From Candidatus Treponema merdequi (GTDB lineage Bacteria > Spirochaetota > Spirochaetia > Treponematales > Treponemataceae), in assembly GCA_018064525.1 (NCBI GenBank), contig JAGHVB010000005.1:1-64000 (forward strand): 64,000 bases of DNA, in the 5' to 3' direction. Under the pieces are notes generated by a model that saw only the letters and a program-made list of their open reading frames with translations, was not told the origin of the DNA and did not search any database. Shown here in pieces: positions 19,777 to 28,652 of the stretch. Within the stretch, counting starts at the first letter, position 1. The number at the start of each line of letters is the position of its first letter. The translations under genes and the position numbers were made by a program.

Positions 19777-20313
19777 CTATTTAACCTGACTATACAAATC
19801 AGCCATTTCGTTACGCCACTCAATCGGTTTGCTCTTATCTTCGTATTCGATGATTTTTTCAATCTTAAATTTCTTGAGGTCTCTCGGATTTTCAAAAGTC
19901 ACGACAGCAAAACGTCCGTTTCCAATATAAGTCATCTGCTGCCCCGGAAGCATACTTTCTTTTGATTTTAAGCTTTCCAGAACGCAGTCAAAGTGAACTG
20001 CTTTTCCGTCCGCATCACTCATTGCGCTTGTCATATCTTCAATCGGCTTTCCGCATTTTGCACATACGGTTCCGCGTGCCTTAAACTCACGGATTGCGGC
20101 AAGCTGTTCACTTTCGTTTATTTCAGGACGAGGAAATTTTTCTCTTGTCTGAGAAACTGTCTGTCGGGACTGTTCCTGAGTTCTTGAATTATTCTGATTA
20201 TTATTGTTCTGACTGTTATTCTGATTTTTCTGATTTTGATTCTGATTCTGATTATTATTGCCGGAATTGTTCCAGTTTTTGTGGTTGTGTCTGCGACGGT
20301 CATTTCTTGACAT
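19777..20313 (-). CDS. Spirochaetal hypothetical protein with Asn/Gln-rich N-terminus and a Cys motif
   Basis: 178 residues. Residues 1-50 are extremely rich in Asn and Gln with basic residues (NNNQNQNQNQKNQNNSQ), an unfolded, RNA-binding-like tail. A conserved-looking part follows from about 70. CAKCGKPIEDM and HFDCV could make a single zinc site of the treble-clef or ribbon kind, then comes MTYIGNGRFAVVTFENP. I recognise this as a type seen in treponemes but can give no function. GGAG precedes the ATG. It is separated from the FlgM-like gene by about 100 nt that hold no gene. Confidence 0.6.
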   Translation of the reverse strand: MSRNDRRRHNHKNWNNSGNNNQNQNQNQKNQNNSQNNNNQNNSRTQEQSRQTVSQTREKFPRPEINESEQLAAIREFKARGTVCAKCGKPIEDMTSAMSDADGKAVHFDCVLESLKSKESMLPGQQMTYIGNGRFAVVTFENPRDLKKFKIEKIIEYEDKSKPIEWRNEMADLYSQVK

Positions 20314-20411
20314 AGTAAATCGTTCTCCAAAATTCCACGAAAAAAAATAACCATCCAGTTGCAGTGAAATCTCACGTTTTTAAACTAAAAAGTTCTGCCC
20401 GTCAAATTTCA

Positions 20412-20609
20412 CTAGCTGGATAATTTTAATTCTTCAGGATTTTCTACAAGTTTTTTGCTTATTACCTGAGCAATACGTTGAATTGCATTATTCATGTAAT
20501 TTTCATCATGAATCTTACTTCGTAATTCTACCACTTTTGGAGATAAAATTTCTACTGGTTCTTCTAACGCAATTTCAATACAAGGTGCACATGTTTCTAC
20601 TGCAACCAT
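20412..20609 (-). CDS. FlgM-like small protein (possible anti-sigma-28)
   Basis: 65 residues. The C-terminal half (VEILSPKVVELRSKIHDENY, then IQRIAQVISKKLVE) follows the FlgM pattern: a helix with KVxxLRxxI, a short xGxY-like turn, then IAxxxxxxL. The N-terminal part is short and unstructured, as in FlgM, which inhibits the flagellar sigma factor FliA. The start ATG overlaps the stop of the UPF0102 gene (TGATG), so the two are probably translationally coupled. Nearby FliK-like and FlhB-like genes support a motility link. The match is by eye and over a short length. Confidence 0.5.
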   Translation of the reverse strand: MVAVETCAPCIEIALEEPVEILSPKVVELRSKIHDENYMNNAIQRIAQVISKKLVENPEELKLSS

Positions 20610-20917
20610 CACGAGAACTCCGCAAACGCATTTTCTATATGATAAACCGGCGGACAGCCTGGCATATCAATAACAACCACATCGAATCGAACTAAGCTGT
20701 TACTATATTCTCGATTGATTGAAAGAAAATATTTAGCGGTTTCTATAATTCTTTTCTGTTTTTTGCTGTTTAATTCCCTGGCAAGAAGCTCTGCATCTTT
20801 TAAAAGCAGAGTTTTGACTTCTACAAATACGATGGAATTTTCCCGGGACACTATCAGATCTATTTCTCCGGTTTTTGTTCTGAAATTTGAAGTCACTATT
20901 TCATATCCTTTCTGCAA
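20609..20917 (-). CDS. yraN: UPF0102 (YraN-type) endonuclease-like protein, start uncertain
   Basis: A YraN / UPF0102 protein, a PD-(D/E)XK-like nuclease fold. GEIDLIV and FVEVK supply the conserved E-x-D and E-V-K positions. The coordinates run from the only ordinary start (TTG, 20917). However, the family's first conserved segment (G-x-x-GE-x-A-x-x-Y) is encoded further upstream in the same frame at about 20924-20960, reading GFSGEVRAKEYF, with no ATG, GTG or TTG before it. The open frame continues to a stop near 21026. The true start may be a rare codon (CTG at 21004 or ATT at 20992), or a frameshift may have removed it. The preceding 104-residue gene stops at 21007. Confidence 0.75.
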   Translation of the reverse strand: MQKGYEIVTSNFRTKTGEIDLIVSRENSIVFVEVKTLLLKDAELLARELNSKKQKRIIETAKYFLSINREYSNSLVRFDVVVIDMPGCPPVYHIENAFAEFS

Positions 20918-21006
20918 AAAATATTCTTTTGCACGGACTTCACCTGAGAAACCAATCTGTTTTTTAAGTTTTGATTTTTTTTCGGATGGAATTTTTGTAT
21001 CCAGAA

Positions 21007-21321
21007 CTACACTTCTTCGAGTTCTTCAAACTCTTCAAGTTCTTCTACTTCTTCAAGGTCTTCTACATCACCCGAAGCCATTGTTCCGCGTTTTGCCATT
21101 CTTGCAATTTCTTTGTCGTTTTCTGCGTCTTCATCACGCATAATTTCGCCGGCTGTAAGTAAAAAAGGAATGTCCCATTTCTGCAAAGCATTTACATGAT
21201 ATTTTTTTACAGTGTGTTTTCTTGCAAGGAACATATTTTTGCCGTCATCGAAAAAAACCGGCATTGTAAAGCGCATTCCCAATTTAATATCAGAACAATT
21301 CACTTTCTGCATGTTAGCCAT
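21007..21321 (-). CDS. Conserved hypothetical with acidic repeat tail
   Basis: 104 residues. Residues 3-60 (MQKVNCSDIKLGMRFTMPVF, then FLARKHTVKKYHVNALQKWD) resemble the N-terminal segment found before HD-GYP domains in other bacteria, but no HD domain follows. The protein ends in an acidic run built from EELEE and EEFEE units (about 86-104), encoded by a GAA/CTT-rich low-complexity tract. GGAGGG precedes the ATG. The stop lies where the UPF0102 frame is already open, so the two genes overlap or a frameshift separates them. It may be a truncated member of a larger family. Confidence 0.55.
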   Translation of the reverse strand: MANMQKVNCSDIKLGMRFTMPVFFDDGKNMFLARKHTVKKYHVNALQKWDIPFLLTAGEIMRDEDAENDKEIARMAKRGTMASGDVEDLEEVEELEEFEELEEV

Positions 21322-21342
21322 AACAACCCTCCGATAAGCTGC

Positions 21343-21591
21343 TTATGCTTCTTGCATTACAAATGCAAATATCTTTGCCAATACAGACCATGTACTTTCC
21401 GGAACACATGTTCCGATTTCCTGAACACTCAGAAAATCTGTCAGTTCCGTATTTTCTATGACCGGTATATCATTCTGTCTTGCCGTATCCAGAATCTTTT
21501 CTGCAAGAACTCCTTTTGCACTTGCCGTTATAAAAGGTGCAGGTGCTCCTTCCGGATACTTTAATGAAACAGCTTTTTTAATTTTCTGCAT
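21343..21591 (-). CDS. FlhB-like C-terminal domain protein (YlqH type)
   Basis: 82 residues matching the cytoplasmic C-terminal domain of the type III export proteins FlhB/YscU: AVSLKYPEGAPAPFITASAK, then AEKILDTARQNDIPVIENTELT. The autocleavage NPTH motif is not present and there are no membrane segments, as in Bacillus YlqH-like proteins. The start ATG overlaps the stop of the FliK-like gene (TGATG). FlhB and FliK partner in setting hook length, so the pairing suggests an accessory substrate-specificity switch; this role is inferred. Confidence 0.85.
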   Translation of the reverse strand: MQKIKKAVSLKYPEGAPAPFITASAKGVLAEKILDTARQNDIPVIENTELTDFLSVQEIGTCVPESTWSVLAKIFAFVMQEA

Positions 21592-22805
21592 CACGCAAGT
21601 CCTTTTACCATATTAATCAAAACTTCGCCACTTGCAAAACCGCGGGTGTTTTCAAACGAATCCGTTTCTACACAGACCCCTCCGAGAAACTCAGAAAGCC
21701 TTTCACAAAGTTTTTGATCCGTTTCTATCGATAGTTCTGAATAATTACATATCTTAACTTTTTTGATATGTTCTTTTTCTAAAAGTACCACGAAATTCCA
21801 AAATTTTCCATTAATTTTAAAATTTATTATCAGTTTTTTAATACTTTTTTTCAAAATATCAAATATAACTCTAAAAACTCCAGCCCCGCAAACCAGTTTT
21901 TTATTCTTTTCAAATTCAAACTCAAACGGAACAACAACAAAATGCCCCGCTCCCTCCATATTATCTTTATACGAAAGATGATTAAAAAGAGCTAAAAATC
22001 CCGCCTCCCGGCCAGCCATTTGTTCACCCAGACCGCCCGTACCACCTTTCTCCATAATACTATCCGAAGAACTTTCTTCACCCTCTTCACTCAACCTGCC
22101 CGCAAAATTTTTTTCACCATTTTCACTCAACCTGCCCGCACTGTCATCCTGCACAAGTCTCTTAAAAAAATTGCGGAGTTCCTCTTCTATCTCTTTTTCA
22201 TCAAACTTTTCACCGTGCAATTTTTTTTCATTCTGAAAATTTTTCTCCAGTGAAAAACCTGTCAGTACATCACTGATATTTTCAAAAGTCGGTTCAATTC
22301 CTTTTTCAAGAAGAATGAGAGCCGCTTCTGCAGCTTCGTCTTCCCGTCCTTCAAATTTTATTGCTGCAGCACGGGCTTTATTCAGTTTTTCAAAATTGAT
22401 TTTAACTCCGCTTGCAATTGCAGTCTGAAGCAGAGTTTTTGAAACAGTGTCCGGAACAAGTCCGAGCGACTGAAGAAGTGATGTAACTTCAGAAGTGAGC
22501 GCATTGGAAGAAGTGACAATATTTTTTATTTCTGAATTTTGAATTTGATTCTGCGTCTGTGAAATTTTTACAAGATTGAGTTTCTCATTTTGAAAAGAAA
22601 CTCTGGCCATAAAAGTTGTACCGGATTTTAATGCGTCCTTTGAATTTACAGAAAATCTTCCACCTGCAAACGATGCAATGTAAGAATTTCTTCCGGTCTG
22701 TTTGAGAATGCGTACGAGAACAGAGCTTCCTTCTTTTATGAGATTTGCGTTCTCTTTAGGAATTGCAGTCTGAGAATGTATGTAAATTTTATCCGCATTC
22801 ATCAT
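21591..22805 (-). CDS. FliK-like / YlqG-like protein preceding the FlhB-like gene
   Basis: About 404 residues. The N-terminal part is beta-rich with a hydrophobic pattern (VLVRILKQTGRNSYIASFAG). The middle is a long helical and low-complexity region. The C-terminal beta domain (GAGVFRVIFDILKKSIKKL, then FNFVVLLE-like strands) resembles the Flg_hook-type fold of FliK. Placement directly before an FlhB-like gene and after rplS fits the YlqG/YlqH pair of other bacteria. I start at ATG 22805, because an earlier in-frame ATG lies inside the rplS terminator and the longest open frame runs antisense to rplS. Two 12-residue AGRLSE(N/E)GE units at about 217-240 come from the dispersed repeat. Confidence 0.6.
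   Translation of the reverse strand: MMNADKIYIHSQTAIPKENANLIKEGSSVLVRILKQTGRNSYIASFAGGRFSVNSKDALKSGTTFMARVSFQNEKLNLVKISQTQNQIQNSEIKNIVTSSNALTSEVTSLLQSLGLVPDTVSKTLLQTAIASGVKINFEKLNKARAAAIKFEGREDEAAEAALILLEKGIEPTFENISDVLTGFSLEKNFQNEKKLHGEKFDEKEIEEELRNFFKRLVQDDSAGRLSENGEKNFAGRLSEEGEESSSDSIMEKGGTGGLGEQMAGREAGFLALFNHLSYKDNMEGAGHFVVVPFEFEFEKNKKLVCGAGVFRVIFDILKKSIKKLIINFKINGKFWNFVVLLEKEHIKKVKICNYSELSIETDQKLCERLSEFLGGVCVETDSFENTRGFASGEVLINMVKGLA
22086..22157 (-). repeat. 36-nt tandem repeat in the FliK-like gene
   Basis: Two units start at 22086 and 22122 with TTCACTCAACCTGCCCGC on the plus strand, exactly 36 nt apart. On the coding strand they read GCGGGCAGGTTGAGTGAA and encode AGRLSE. They belong to the same family as the tatD repeats. 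Confidence 0.7.
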
Positions 22806-22844
22806 ATAAAAATTGTAATCCGTAAATTGTGTTCCGTAAATAAA

Positions 22845-22876
22845 AAAAGTCATCCGAAAAAAAACGGATGACTTTT
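22845..22876 (-). terminator. Intrinsic terminator downstream of rplS
   Basis: A perfect 12-bp stem (AAAAGTCATCCG / CGGATGACTTTT) around an A8 loop, followed by further Ts on the minus strand. A second small hairpin (CTCCGG / CCGGAG) lies at 22890-22907 between it and the rplS stop. Confidence 0.85.
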
Positions 22877-22917
22877 CAAAATTACTGATCTCCGGACTTA
22901 ACCGGAGACTGCAATAT

Positions 22918-23355
22918 TTATTTGTTTTCTGTTGTTGTTGCAGCAGCAGCTTTTTCTGCAGCGGCAGCATTAGCAGCAGCGTTACGAGCTTCCATAGCAG
23001 CTTCAGCAGCAGCTCCAAGAAGTTCTTTAACTTTAGAACCTTTACCAACTTTATCACGGATGTAATAGAGTTTAGCACGGCGAACTTTACCAGGACGAAC
23101 TACGTCAACCTTTACAATTCTTGGTGAGTTGTAAGGGAATACACGTTCTACACCAACTCCGAAAGAGTTTTTGCGAACTGTGAAAGTTCTACGAGCACCT
23201 TCGTTTTTCATTGCAATAACGAGGCCTTCGAATTTCTGGATACGTTCTGTTTTTCCTTCAATAATTTTGAAGTTAACGCAAACTGTATCACCTACATTGA
23301 ATGGCTGTGCGCCTGGGCGTTTCTGCTGTTCTTCAATAGTTTTAATAAGATCCAT
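22918..23355 (-). CDS. rplS: 50S ribosomal protein L19
   Basis: 145 residues. The L19 core fills the first 115 residues: [20 protein letters not shown], then [10 protein letters not shown] and [17 protein letters not shown], ending with [10 protein letters not shown]. It sits at the 30S-50S interface. An Ala/Glu-rich tail of about 30 residues follows, longer than in most L19 proteins and probably disordered. I use ATG 23355, preceded by GGAG, not the upstream TTG. It is last in the rpsP-rimM-trmD-rplS block and is followed by a strong terminator. Confidence 0.97.
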   Translation of the reverse strand: MDLIKTIEEQQKRPGAQPFNVGDTVCVNFKIIEGKTERIQKFEGLVIAMKNEGARRTFTVRKNSFGVGVERVFPYNSPRIVKVDVVRPGKVRRAKLYYIRDKVGKGSKVKELLGAAAEAAMEARNAAANAAAAEKAAAATTTENK

Positions 23356-23381
23356 TATAGTCTCCAGTAACAAGATAAAAG

Positions 23382-24158
23382 TTACTTAGTTTTTCGCTTT
23401 CTCTTTTTAAGGTTTGCTTTTACGCTAACCTGATTTGTAATTTCCTCAATCATTTTTTCGGCTTCTCGAGTGAGCTGTCCCTTGAGTCTTGCCTGCATAA
23501 TAAGGTCTGGCCTGTTTGCAAGTGTTTTTTCAAGGCGCTTTTTGAGCCGCCACTTTCGGATATTTTCGTGGTTACCTGATAATAAAACTTCAGGTACTTC
23601 CATGTCCTTGTACACTGGTGGACGTGTGTACTGCGGATACTCCAAAAGTCCGTCGCTGTAACTTTCTTCTTCAAGTGATTCAGAACTGATTACACCGTCA
23701 ATCAAGCGATACACTGTATCGATGATTACCGTTGCACTGACTTCTCCACTCGACATTACATAGTCTCCGATTGAAATCTCATCATCGACATAGTAATCAA
23801 TAATTCTCTGGTCGATACCTTCGTATCTTCCGCAGACAATTACAAGTTCATCTTTACGACTGAGTTCCAGCGCTTTACTCTGTGTAAACTGCTTTCCGCT
23901 CGGTGTTACATAAATAACATGCTTGCGGTTTGCCTTTACGCTGTCAAGCGCGCGTCCCAGAGGCTCCGTCATCATTAACTGACCGGCTCCTCCTCCATAC
24001 GGGCTGTCATCACATGTCTTGTGCTTATCAGTAGCAAAATCTCTGATATTCACTAAATCGTAGGCAATAATTCCCTTTTCTACCGCCTTGGCCATGATTG
24101 AGCTTTCAAAAAAAGCCTGTGGTATCTGAGGAAATAAGGTCAGCACTGTAAATTTCAT
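23382..24158 (-). CDS. trmD: tRNA (guanine-37-N1)-methyltransferase TrmD
   Basis: 258 residues. TrmD methylates G37 of tRNAs with S-adenosylmethionine, preventing +1 frameshifts. Conserved parts are [41 protein letters not shown], the knot region [14 protein letters not shown], and [13 protein letters not shown]. The C-terminal basic tail ([12 protein letters not shown]) is typical of spirochaetal members. It follows rimM by 4 nt. Confidence 0.97.
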   Translation of the reverse strand: MKFTVLTLFPQIPQAFFESSIMAKAVEKGIIAYDLVNIRDFATDKHKTCDDSPYGGGAGQLMMTEPLGRALDSVKANRKHVIYVTPSGKQFTQSKALELSRKDELVIVCGRYEGIDQRIIDYYVDDEISIGDYVMSSGEVSATVIIDTVYRLIDGVISSESLEEESYSDGLLEYPQYTRPPVYKDMEVPEVLLSGNHENIRKWRLKKRLEKTLANRPDLIMQARLKGQLTREAEKMIEEITNQVSVKANLKKRKRKTK

Positions 24159-24162
24159 GGAA

Positions 24163-24765
24163 TTACTCCAGAATCCAGAGGTGCATCAGCTGTATTGTTC
24201 GGGCTTTGACATCAACTTTTCCAACATGCTCATTATTGAGCGGAACCAGAACTTTTCTCGGTTTTCCCGATGAAGTCTTTTTGATATTTTCTGCCAGAAT
24301 ACTGCAACTCTCGGATAGCGTAACCTCTAAGAGATCACCTGATCCGCCTTCCAATACGTCTGTGATAGTACCTATTTCATATAGTCCGGCACTTACGCCG
24401 TCCAACCCGTCTTTACTCTCATAAATAAGAGTACAATCAATAAGGTCTGCAATGTACCATTCATCTTTTGATAAAGGCTTTGCAAACTTTCGAGAAACCC
24501 TAATGTCCCATCCGTTAAGCTTTTTTGCTTCTTCAGGGGAATTAACGCCCTCTAATTTCATATACAAGGTCTGATTTCCGATTTCTGCCGATTCAACTCT
24601 GTAAGTTCTCGACTGGTCACCATTCCTTAAAGTAACTTCTTTTAACGCTTCAATGTGTTCGTAAAATCCAGAAGCACTCTCTACTTTAAATTCACCCGAA
24701 AGACCATGTGTCCCCCGAACGAAACCGACTGTTAACTGATCATCAAGATTAACATTTACTGCCAT
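24163..24765 (-). CDS. rimM: Ribosome maturation factor RimM
   Basis: 200 residues. The N-terminal RimM domain carries VGFVRGTHGLSGEFKVES. The C-terminal PRC-barrel-like domain includes EWYIADLIDCTL, GTITDVLEGGSGDLLEV and KVLVPLNNEHVGKVD. It assists 16S rRNA 3'-domain folding by binding S19. Position between the KH protein and trmD is the usual one. The gap to the KH gene is 8 nt. Confidence 0.95.
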   Translation of the reverse strand: MAVNVNLDDQLTVGFVRGTHGLSGEFKVESASGFYEHIEALKEVTLRNGDQSRTYRVESAEIGNQTLYMKLEGVNSPEEAKKLNGWDIRVSRKFAKPLSKDEWYIADLIDCTLIYESKDGLDGVSAGLYEIGTITDVLEGGSGDLLEVTLSESCSILAENIKKTSSGKPRKVLVPLNNEHVGKVDVKARTIQLMHLWILE

Positions 24766-24773
24766 TAGTACGA

Positions 24774-25007
24774 TTAGTCCAGAATTTCCAGGCTACAACG
24801 TCTACCGTCTTTGCTTGCCGAAGCGCTCAAAACAGTGCGCAAAGCTTTAGCAATACGACCGTACTTGCCTATTACCTTTCCAATATCACCTTCGGCTACC
24901 TTGAGTTCCAGTACAGGACCTCTTTCACCCTCGGTTTCATTTACAGAAACTGCGTCAGGATCATCGACCAAAGATTTTGCAATGTATTCAATCAGGTCTT
25001 TTTCCAT
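24774..25007 (-). CDS. khpA: KH-domain RNA-binding protein (KhpA/YlqC)
   Basis: 77 residues, a single KH domain with the GKYG loop (VIGKYGRIAKAL) that contacts RNA. It lies between rpsP and rimM, as in many bacteria. KhpA proteins bind many transcripts and, in Gram-positives, affect cell division. The role in this organism is inferred from the family. Confidence 0.92.
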   Translation of the reverse strand: MEKDLIEYIAKSLVDDPDAVSVNETEGERGPVLELKVAEGDIGKVIGKYGRIAKALRTVLSASASKDGRRCSLEILD

Positions 25008-25023
25008 TACAAGCTCCTATAAA

Positions 25024-25284
25024 TTACTTTGACTGACCGTTTTTAGCCAAGCCTTTCTTGTTCATCAATTTTGCAACGATGTCAGATGGCTGTGCTCCAA
25101 CTCCGATCCAGTATTTAACGCGATCTTCGTTGAGTGTAATCTGGCTGTCATCTTTAGCGATTGGCTGGTATGTACCAAGTTCTTCGATACAACGACCGTC
25201 ACGTGGTTCGCGTGAATCCATTACAACTACACGGTAGCAAGGACGTTTTGCGGCACCAAATCTCTTAAGTCTGATTTTTACCAC
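25024..25284 (-). CDS. rpsP: 30S ribosomal protein S16, GTG start
   Basis: 86 residues with [20 protein letters not shown] and the family core up to [10 protein letters not shown]. The GTG at 25284 is the best start: it gives the standard N-terminus MVKIRLKRF, and GGAGG lies 8 nt before it. The ATG at 25299 is fused with that ribosome-binding site, so a longer protein is unlikely. It opens the block that continues through khpA, rimM, trmD and rplS. Confidence 0.95.
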   Translation of the reverse strand: MVKIRLKRFGAAKRPCYRVVVMDSREPRDGRCIEELGTYQPIAKDDSQITLNEDRVKYWIGVGAQPSDIVAKLMNKKGLAKNGQSK

Positions 25285-25375
25285 TTGTTTTACCTCCATA
25301 GAACTCGAACCGAGCGGGGCCAAGTCCTAAAATTACATAATTCGACACAATACAGTGTGAAACTACACTATATAG

Positions 25376-25435
25376 AAAAAGCCGCAGTTAGTCAATTGGA
25401 AAACCTTGCATTCCATTGACGTTCTGCGGCTTTTT
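25376..25435 (-). terminator. Intrinsic terminator of the choloylglycine-hydrolase-like gene
   Basis: A long stem, AAAAAGCCGCAG ... CTGCGGCTTTTT, with an inner GTCAATGG / CCAATTGAC arm, lies between this gene and rpsP. It has T tracts on the minus strand, and the A-rich start lets it also work in reverse. Confidence 0.85.
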
Positions 25436-25464
25436 TAAGAAAATCTGCGTATTACAAAATTCAA

Positions 25465-26619
25465 CTAAAAACCGTATGTATACCAGTTTTTCTCGTCTTC
25501 GTGAACTGAAATATTGTATTTTTTATTCGGAATGTCAAAAACAATGGTATGCATTGTAATCCAGTAACCGTTGTCATTTACCTTTGTCTTAAACATTCTG
25601 GCTGTACCTTCAGCGTCTTTTCTGCCGGCTTCCAGAAGATCTTCTTTGTATTTTTCACGGTTACTGTAAGTAACTGTTGTTCCGTCTTTTGCAGTAATTC
25701 CAAAATGGTCTGAATAGCAGAATTTTTCGGCATTGACATCATTTACCTTTGAAAAATAGACTTTAGACATAAGTTTTGCCATTGTTTCTGTGGAATCTGC
25801 AATACCGGCATTTTCTTTCAGAATTTCTGCCCTTTCAATTCCCATTGAATGTTCTGTTCTGTTTTTAAGTCCGACGTAATAATTTGTTGAAATATCTGTT
25901 TTTGTAACTGTAAGTCTGTTGTTAATAATTTCTACTACAAAAGTGTCTTTTGCATCGGCAATCATCCAGTGATATTCCATTCCGCCGCCGACAAGTCCTG
26001 TAACATCCCATGGATTACAGATATTTCTGTTCTGCATGATTTTTACAGCTTCTTTTGCAGTTGCAGCATTATCAAGCAGAGTGCGTGCAACACAAGGCAT
26101 GTTCAGAACAGGTTTTGAAGGATTTGTTCCCGTTGTAAAACCGATGTCTGCTGCCGGAACGACATTTACTTCTACGACAAGGCCTTTTTCGTTAATACCA
26201 TCGCAGACAATAAGAGGTACAACTGCTTCAAGATTTTTATCGATTTTTCCTTTTGCAAGATATTTATCTGTCATTGTCTTCATTCCGCACAAAGTACCGA
26301 TGCTTGCATAGCGTCCATCTTTTGCGGGAACTTTTACAATTACTTCACAATGTTCACCGTAAAAAAGATCAAGATTTCTTCCAAGATAATTTCCATGTCT
26401 GATTGCAGAACATCCGTATTCTGCAAATTCACCTGCATAAGAAATGACACCTTCATTTTTAACATTCAGAAAATTGATATCATAATCTGAATATGTAACC
26501 TCATAAAGATAATCAGCTACCTTTGTAAATTCTGAACGTACAATTTTACTGTCTGTCTGTGCAAAAAGAAAACTTGCCGTCAAAGCAGATGCCAGTAATA
26601 AAACTGAAATTTTTTTCAT
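25465..26619 (-). CDS. Secreted choloylglycine-hydrolase-like Ntn amidohydrolase
   Basis: 384 residues from ATG 26619, which is preceded by AAGGAGAG; the TTG at 26628 overlaps that site. The signal peptide ends near SFLFAQ. The mature region fits the linear amide C-N hydrolase / choloylglycine hydrolase family: [18 protein letters not shown] holds a candidate nucleophile Cys and the R-N-x-D motif, and [10 protein letters not shown] and [13 protein letters not shown] follow later. In classical bile-salt hydrolases the nucleophile is the N-terminal Cys2, whereas here it lies about 70 residues in, so a propeptide or a more distant subfamily is likely. The substrate could be bile salts, penicillin-like amides or N-acyl amides; nothing here decides it. 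Confidence 0.7.
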   Translation of the reverse strand: MKKISVLLLASALTASFLFAQTDSKIVRSEFTKVADYLYEVTYSDYDINFLNVKNEGVISYAGEFAEYGCSAIRHGNYLGRNLDLFYGEHCEVIVKVPAKDGRYASIGTLCGMKTMTDKYLAKGKIDKNLEAVVPLIVCDGINEKGLVVEVNVVPAADIGFTTGTNPSKPVLNMPCVARTLLDNAATAKEAVKIMQNRNICNPWDVTGLVGGGMEYHWMIADAKDTFVVEIINNRLTVTKTDISTNYYVGLKNRTEHSMGIERAEILKENAGIADSTETMAKLMSKVYFSKVNDVNAEKFCYSDHFGITAKDGTTVTYSNREKYKEDLLEAGRKDAEGTARMFKTKVNDNGYWITMHTIVFDIPNKKYNISVHEDEKNWYTYGF

Positions 26620-26781
26620 AAAATTCAACTCTCCTTTTATATAATTGCAGCCGGTTTTAAACCACCATCATTCAGCAAAATTATATATCTACTTATTATA
26701 AATGGCAAATTTCAGTGGCAAAATTCTCTTAACCTGCCGATAATTAAACAAAGTTTTATCTTCCATAACTGTGAGGGTTTT

Positions 26782-28626
26782 ATGAAAAAACAGAGATCTA
26801 TTACAAAGTACATTGAAGTGATTATTGCAGCTGGAATTATTGCGTATTCTGCCGTAATTGCAGCGCTTGTATCGCAGAGGTTAAATTCCGGAATAAGGGA
26901 ATTTTTTATTTCGGACACAAAAGAAAGAACGAAAACTTTTTCTGCAGAATTTGATTTGTATCTTAATAACGTCAAAAGCTTTGCAAACATTGTAAAACAC
27001 ACTTACGAATATGATTATGAAAATTTCGAAGTTACAAAAGATGTTGTAAATGAAATCTGTAAAAATACAATCATCGATCTTGGAGTTGACGGAATTGCAA
27101 TTTATAACAGTAAAGGTCAGCTTTTTTCCGCTTCTGATTTTGGAAACTTTGATGAAAAAGAAATAATTAACAAAGCTTTAAATGGAACTTCTACATCAAA
27201 CATCATTAAGAACAGCCAGGGAATATATGCAGTTGCAGCAGAACCTCTTATGAATGACAATAAAACAGTTGGTGCTGTAATTCTTAAAAAACGAATTTCA
27301 ACTCAGACTGTAATCGAAAAAATCAAACAGGCAACAGGTGCAGAAGTTACAATATTTGACGGTTACACAAGACAGCTCACAACAATCGAAGGAATGGCAA
27401 GAACAACACTTGCAAATCCTGAAATCATTGATGAAGTAATCAAAACTCAGAAGCCGGTTTCAATCATAAACAGAATCGGACTTAAAAAATCAATCTCATG
27501 TTATTTTCCTCTTTTTGATAAACAGAATAAAATTATTTCTACGCTCTATCTTGGAAGACCTCTTACGGTTGCAGAAATTGTATCCCGCAAAATTTTTATT
27601 CCACTTATTTTTGTAATCGTTATCTGTACAGCATTGATTTTATCAGGATTTATTTTTCTCCTTACTCACAGAATTGTACATCCTATGCAGAGACTTAATA
27701 ATGCTGTAGAAAACCTTTCTTCAGGAGATGCAGATTTAACTTACCGCCTTCCAGAAAAAGGCAATGATGAATTTACCAAACTGACAATAGGTGTAAATAA
27801 ATTTCTTGATCTTTTGCAGACTACAATTCTCAAAGTTAAAGAAATTGGAGAGCAGGTTTTAAAGGGAAGTTCTCAGATAAGTGATTCAAGTCAGTCAATT
27901 TCATCCGGAGCTTCAGAACAGGCTGCTTCTACAGAAGAAATGTCTGCAACAATGGAACAGATTGCATCTAACATCAGCCAGACTGCAGACAATGCACAGA
28001 AGACCGGTTCAATTGCACAGTCCACATGTACAGAAAGCCGTGCAGGCGGAGAAGCTGTTACAAGTGCTGTCGATGCTGTTAAAGAAATTGCTTCTAAAAT
28101 CGAAGTCATTCAGGAAATCGCAGATCAGACAAATCTCCTTGCGCTTAATGCCGCAATTGAAGCAGCAAGAGCAGGAGACGCAGGAAAAGGATTTGCAGTT
28201 GTTGCAAATGAAGTCAGAAAACTTGCAGAAAGAACAAAGACTGCTGCCATCGACATCATCAATCTTTCAGGACAGACTCTCATCTCTGCAGACAATGCAG
28301 GAAACAAAATCAATCAGGTTGTACCTGACATCGAACATACAACAGAACTCATCGAAGAAATTTCTGTCGCATGCCGTGAACAGACTCAGGGTGCAGAACA
28401 GGTAACAACTGCAATCCAGCAGCTTGATACTGTCGTTCAGCAGAATGCCGCAGCAGCCGAACAGCTTGCAGCAATGTCAGAAGAACTTTCTGCTACTGCA
28501 AAAGAACTTGTTTCTGTTGTCGGAATATTCAAAGTAACTGAAGAAGAAAATTCTGAAAAAATTGCAGAAAAAATTCCAGAACAGCCGTCTGAAGATTTTT
28601 CTGACGGAGATTTTGAAGAATTTTAA
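26782..28626 (+). CDS. Methyl-accepting chemotaxis protein
   Basis: 614 residues. The first transmembrane helix is at about 9-31 ([19 protein letters not shown]). A periplasmic sensing domain of about 230 residues follows, with sCache-like features ([23 protein letters not shown]). The second transmembrane helix is at about 273-297, then HAMP and a long helical signalling domain. The hairpin tip [20 protein letters not shown] is at about 444-463. There is no C-terminal CheR/CheB-docking pentapeptide: the end is a Glu/Asp-rich tail. It couples a soluble ligand to the CheA kinase. The ligand cannot be named. Confidence 0.93.
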   Translation: MKKQRSITKYIEVIIAAGIIAYSAVIAALVSQRLNSGIREFFISDTKERTKTFSAEFDLYLNNVKSFANIVKHTYEYDYENFEVTKDVVNEICKNTIIDLGVDGIAIYNSKGQLFSASDFGNFDEKEIINKALNGTSTSNIIKNSQGIYAVAAEPLMNDNKTVGAVILKKRISTQTVIEKIKQATGAEVTIFDGYTRQLTTIEGMARTTLANPEIIDEVIKTQKPVSIINRIGLKKSISCYFPLFDKQNKIISTLYLGRPLTVAEIVSRKIFIPLIFVIVICTALILSGFIFLLTHRIVHPMQRLNNAVENLSSGDADLTYRLPEKGNDEFTKLTIGVNKFLDLLQTTILKVKEIGEQVLKGSSQISDSSQSISSGASEQAASTEEMSATMEQIASNISQTADNAQKTGSIAQSTCTESRAGGEAVTSAVDAVKEIASKIEVIQEIADQTNLLALNAAIEAARAGDAGKGFAVVANEVRKLAERTKTAAIDIINLSGQTLISADNAGNKINQVVPDIEHTTELIEEISVACREQTQGAEQVTTAIQQLDTVVQQNAAAAEQLAAMSEELSATAKELVSVVGIFKVTEEENSEKIAEKIPEQPSEDFSDGDFEEF

Positions 28627-28652
28627 TCATTTACTACAAAAGAGGACAATAA

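Noticed and set aside
22806..23078. N-terminal extension of the FliK-like frame antisense to rplS
   Set aside because: It overlaps the conserved L19 gene and the terminator on the same strand; the extra residues have no family match.
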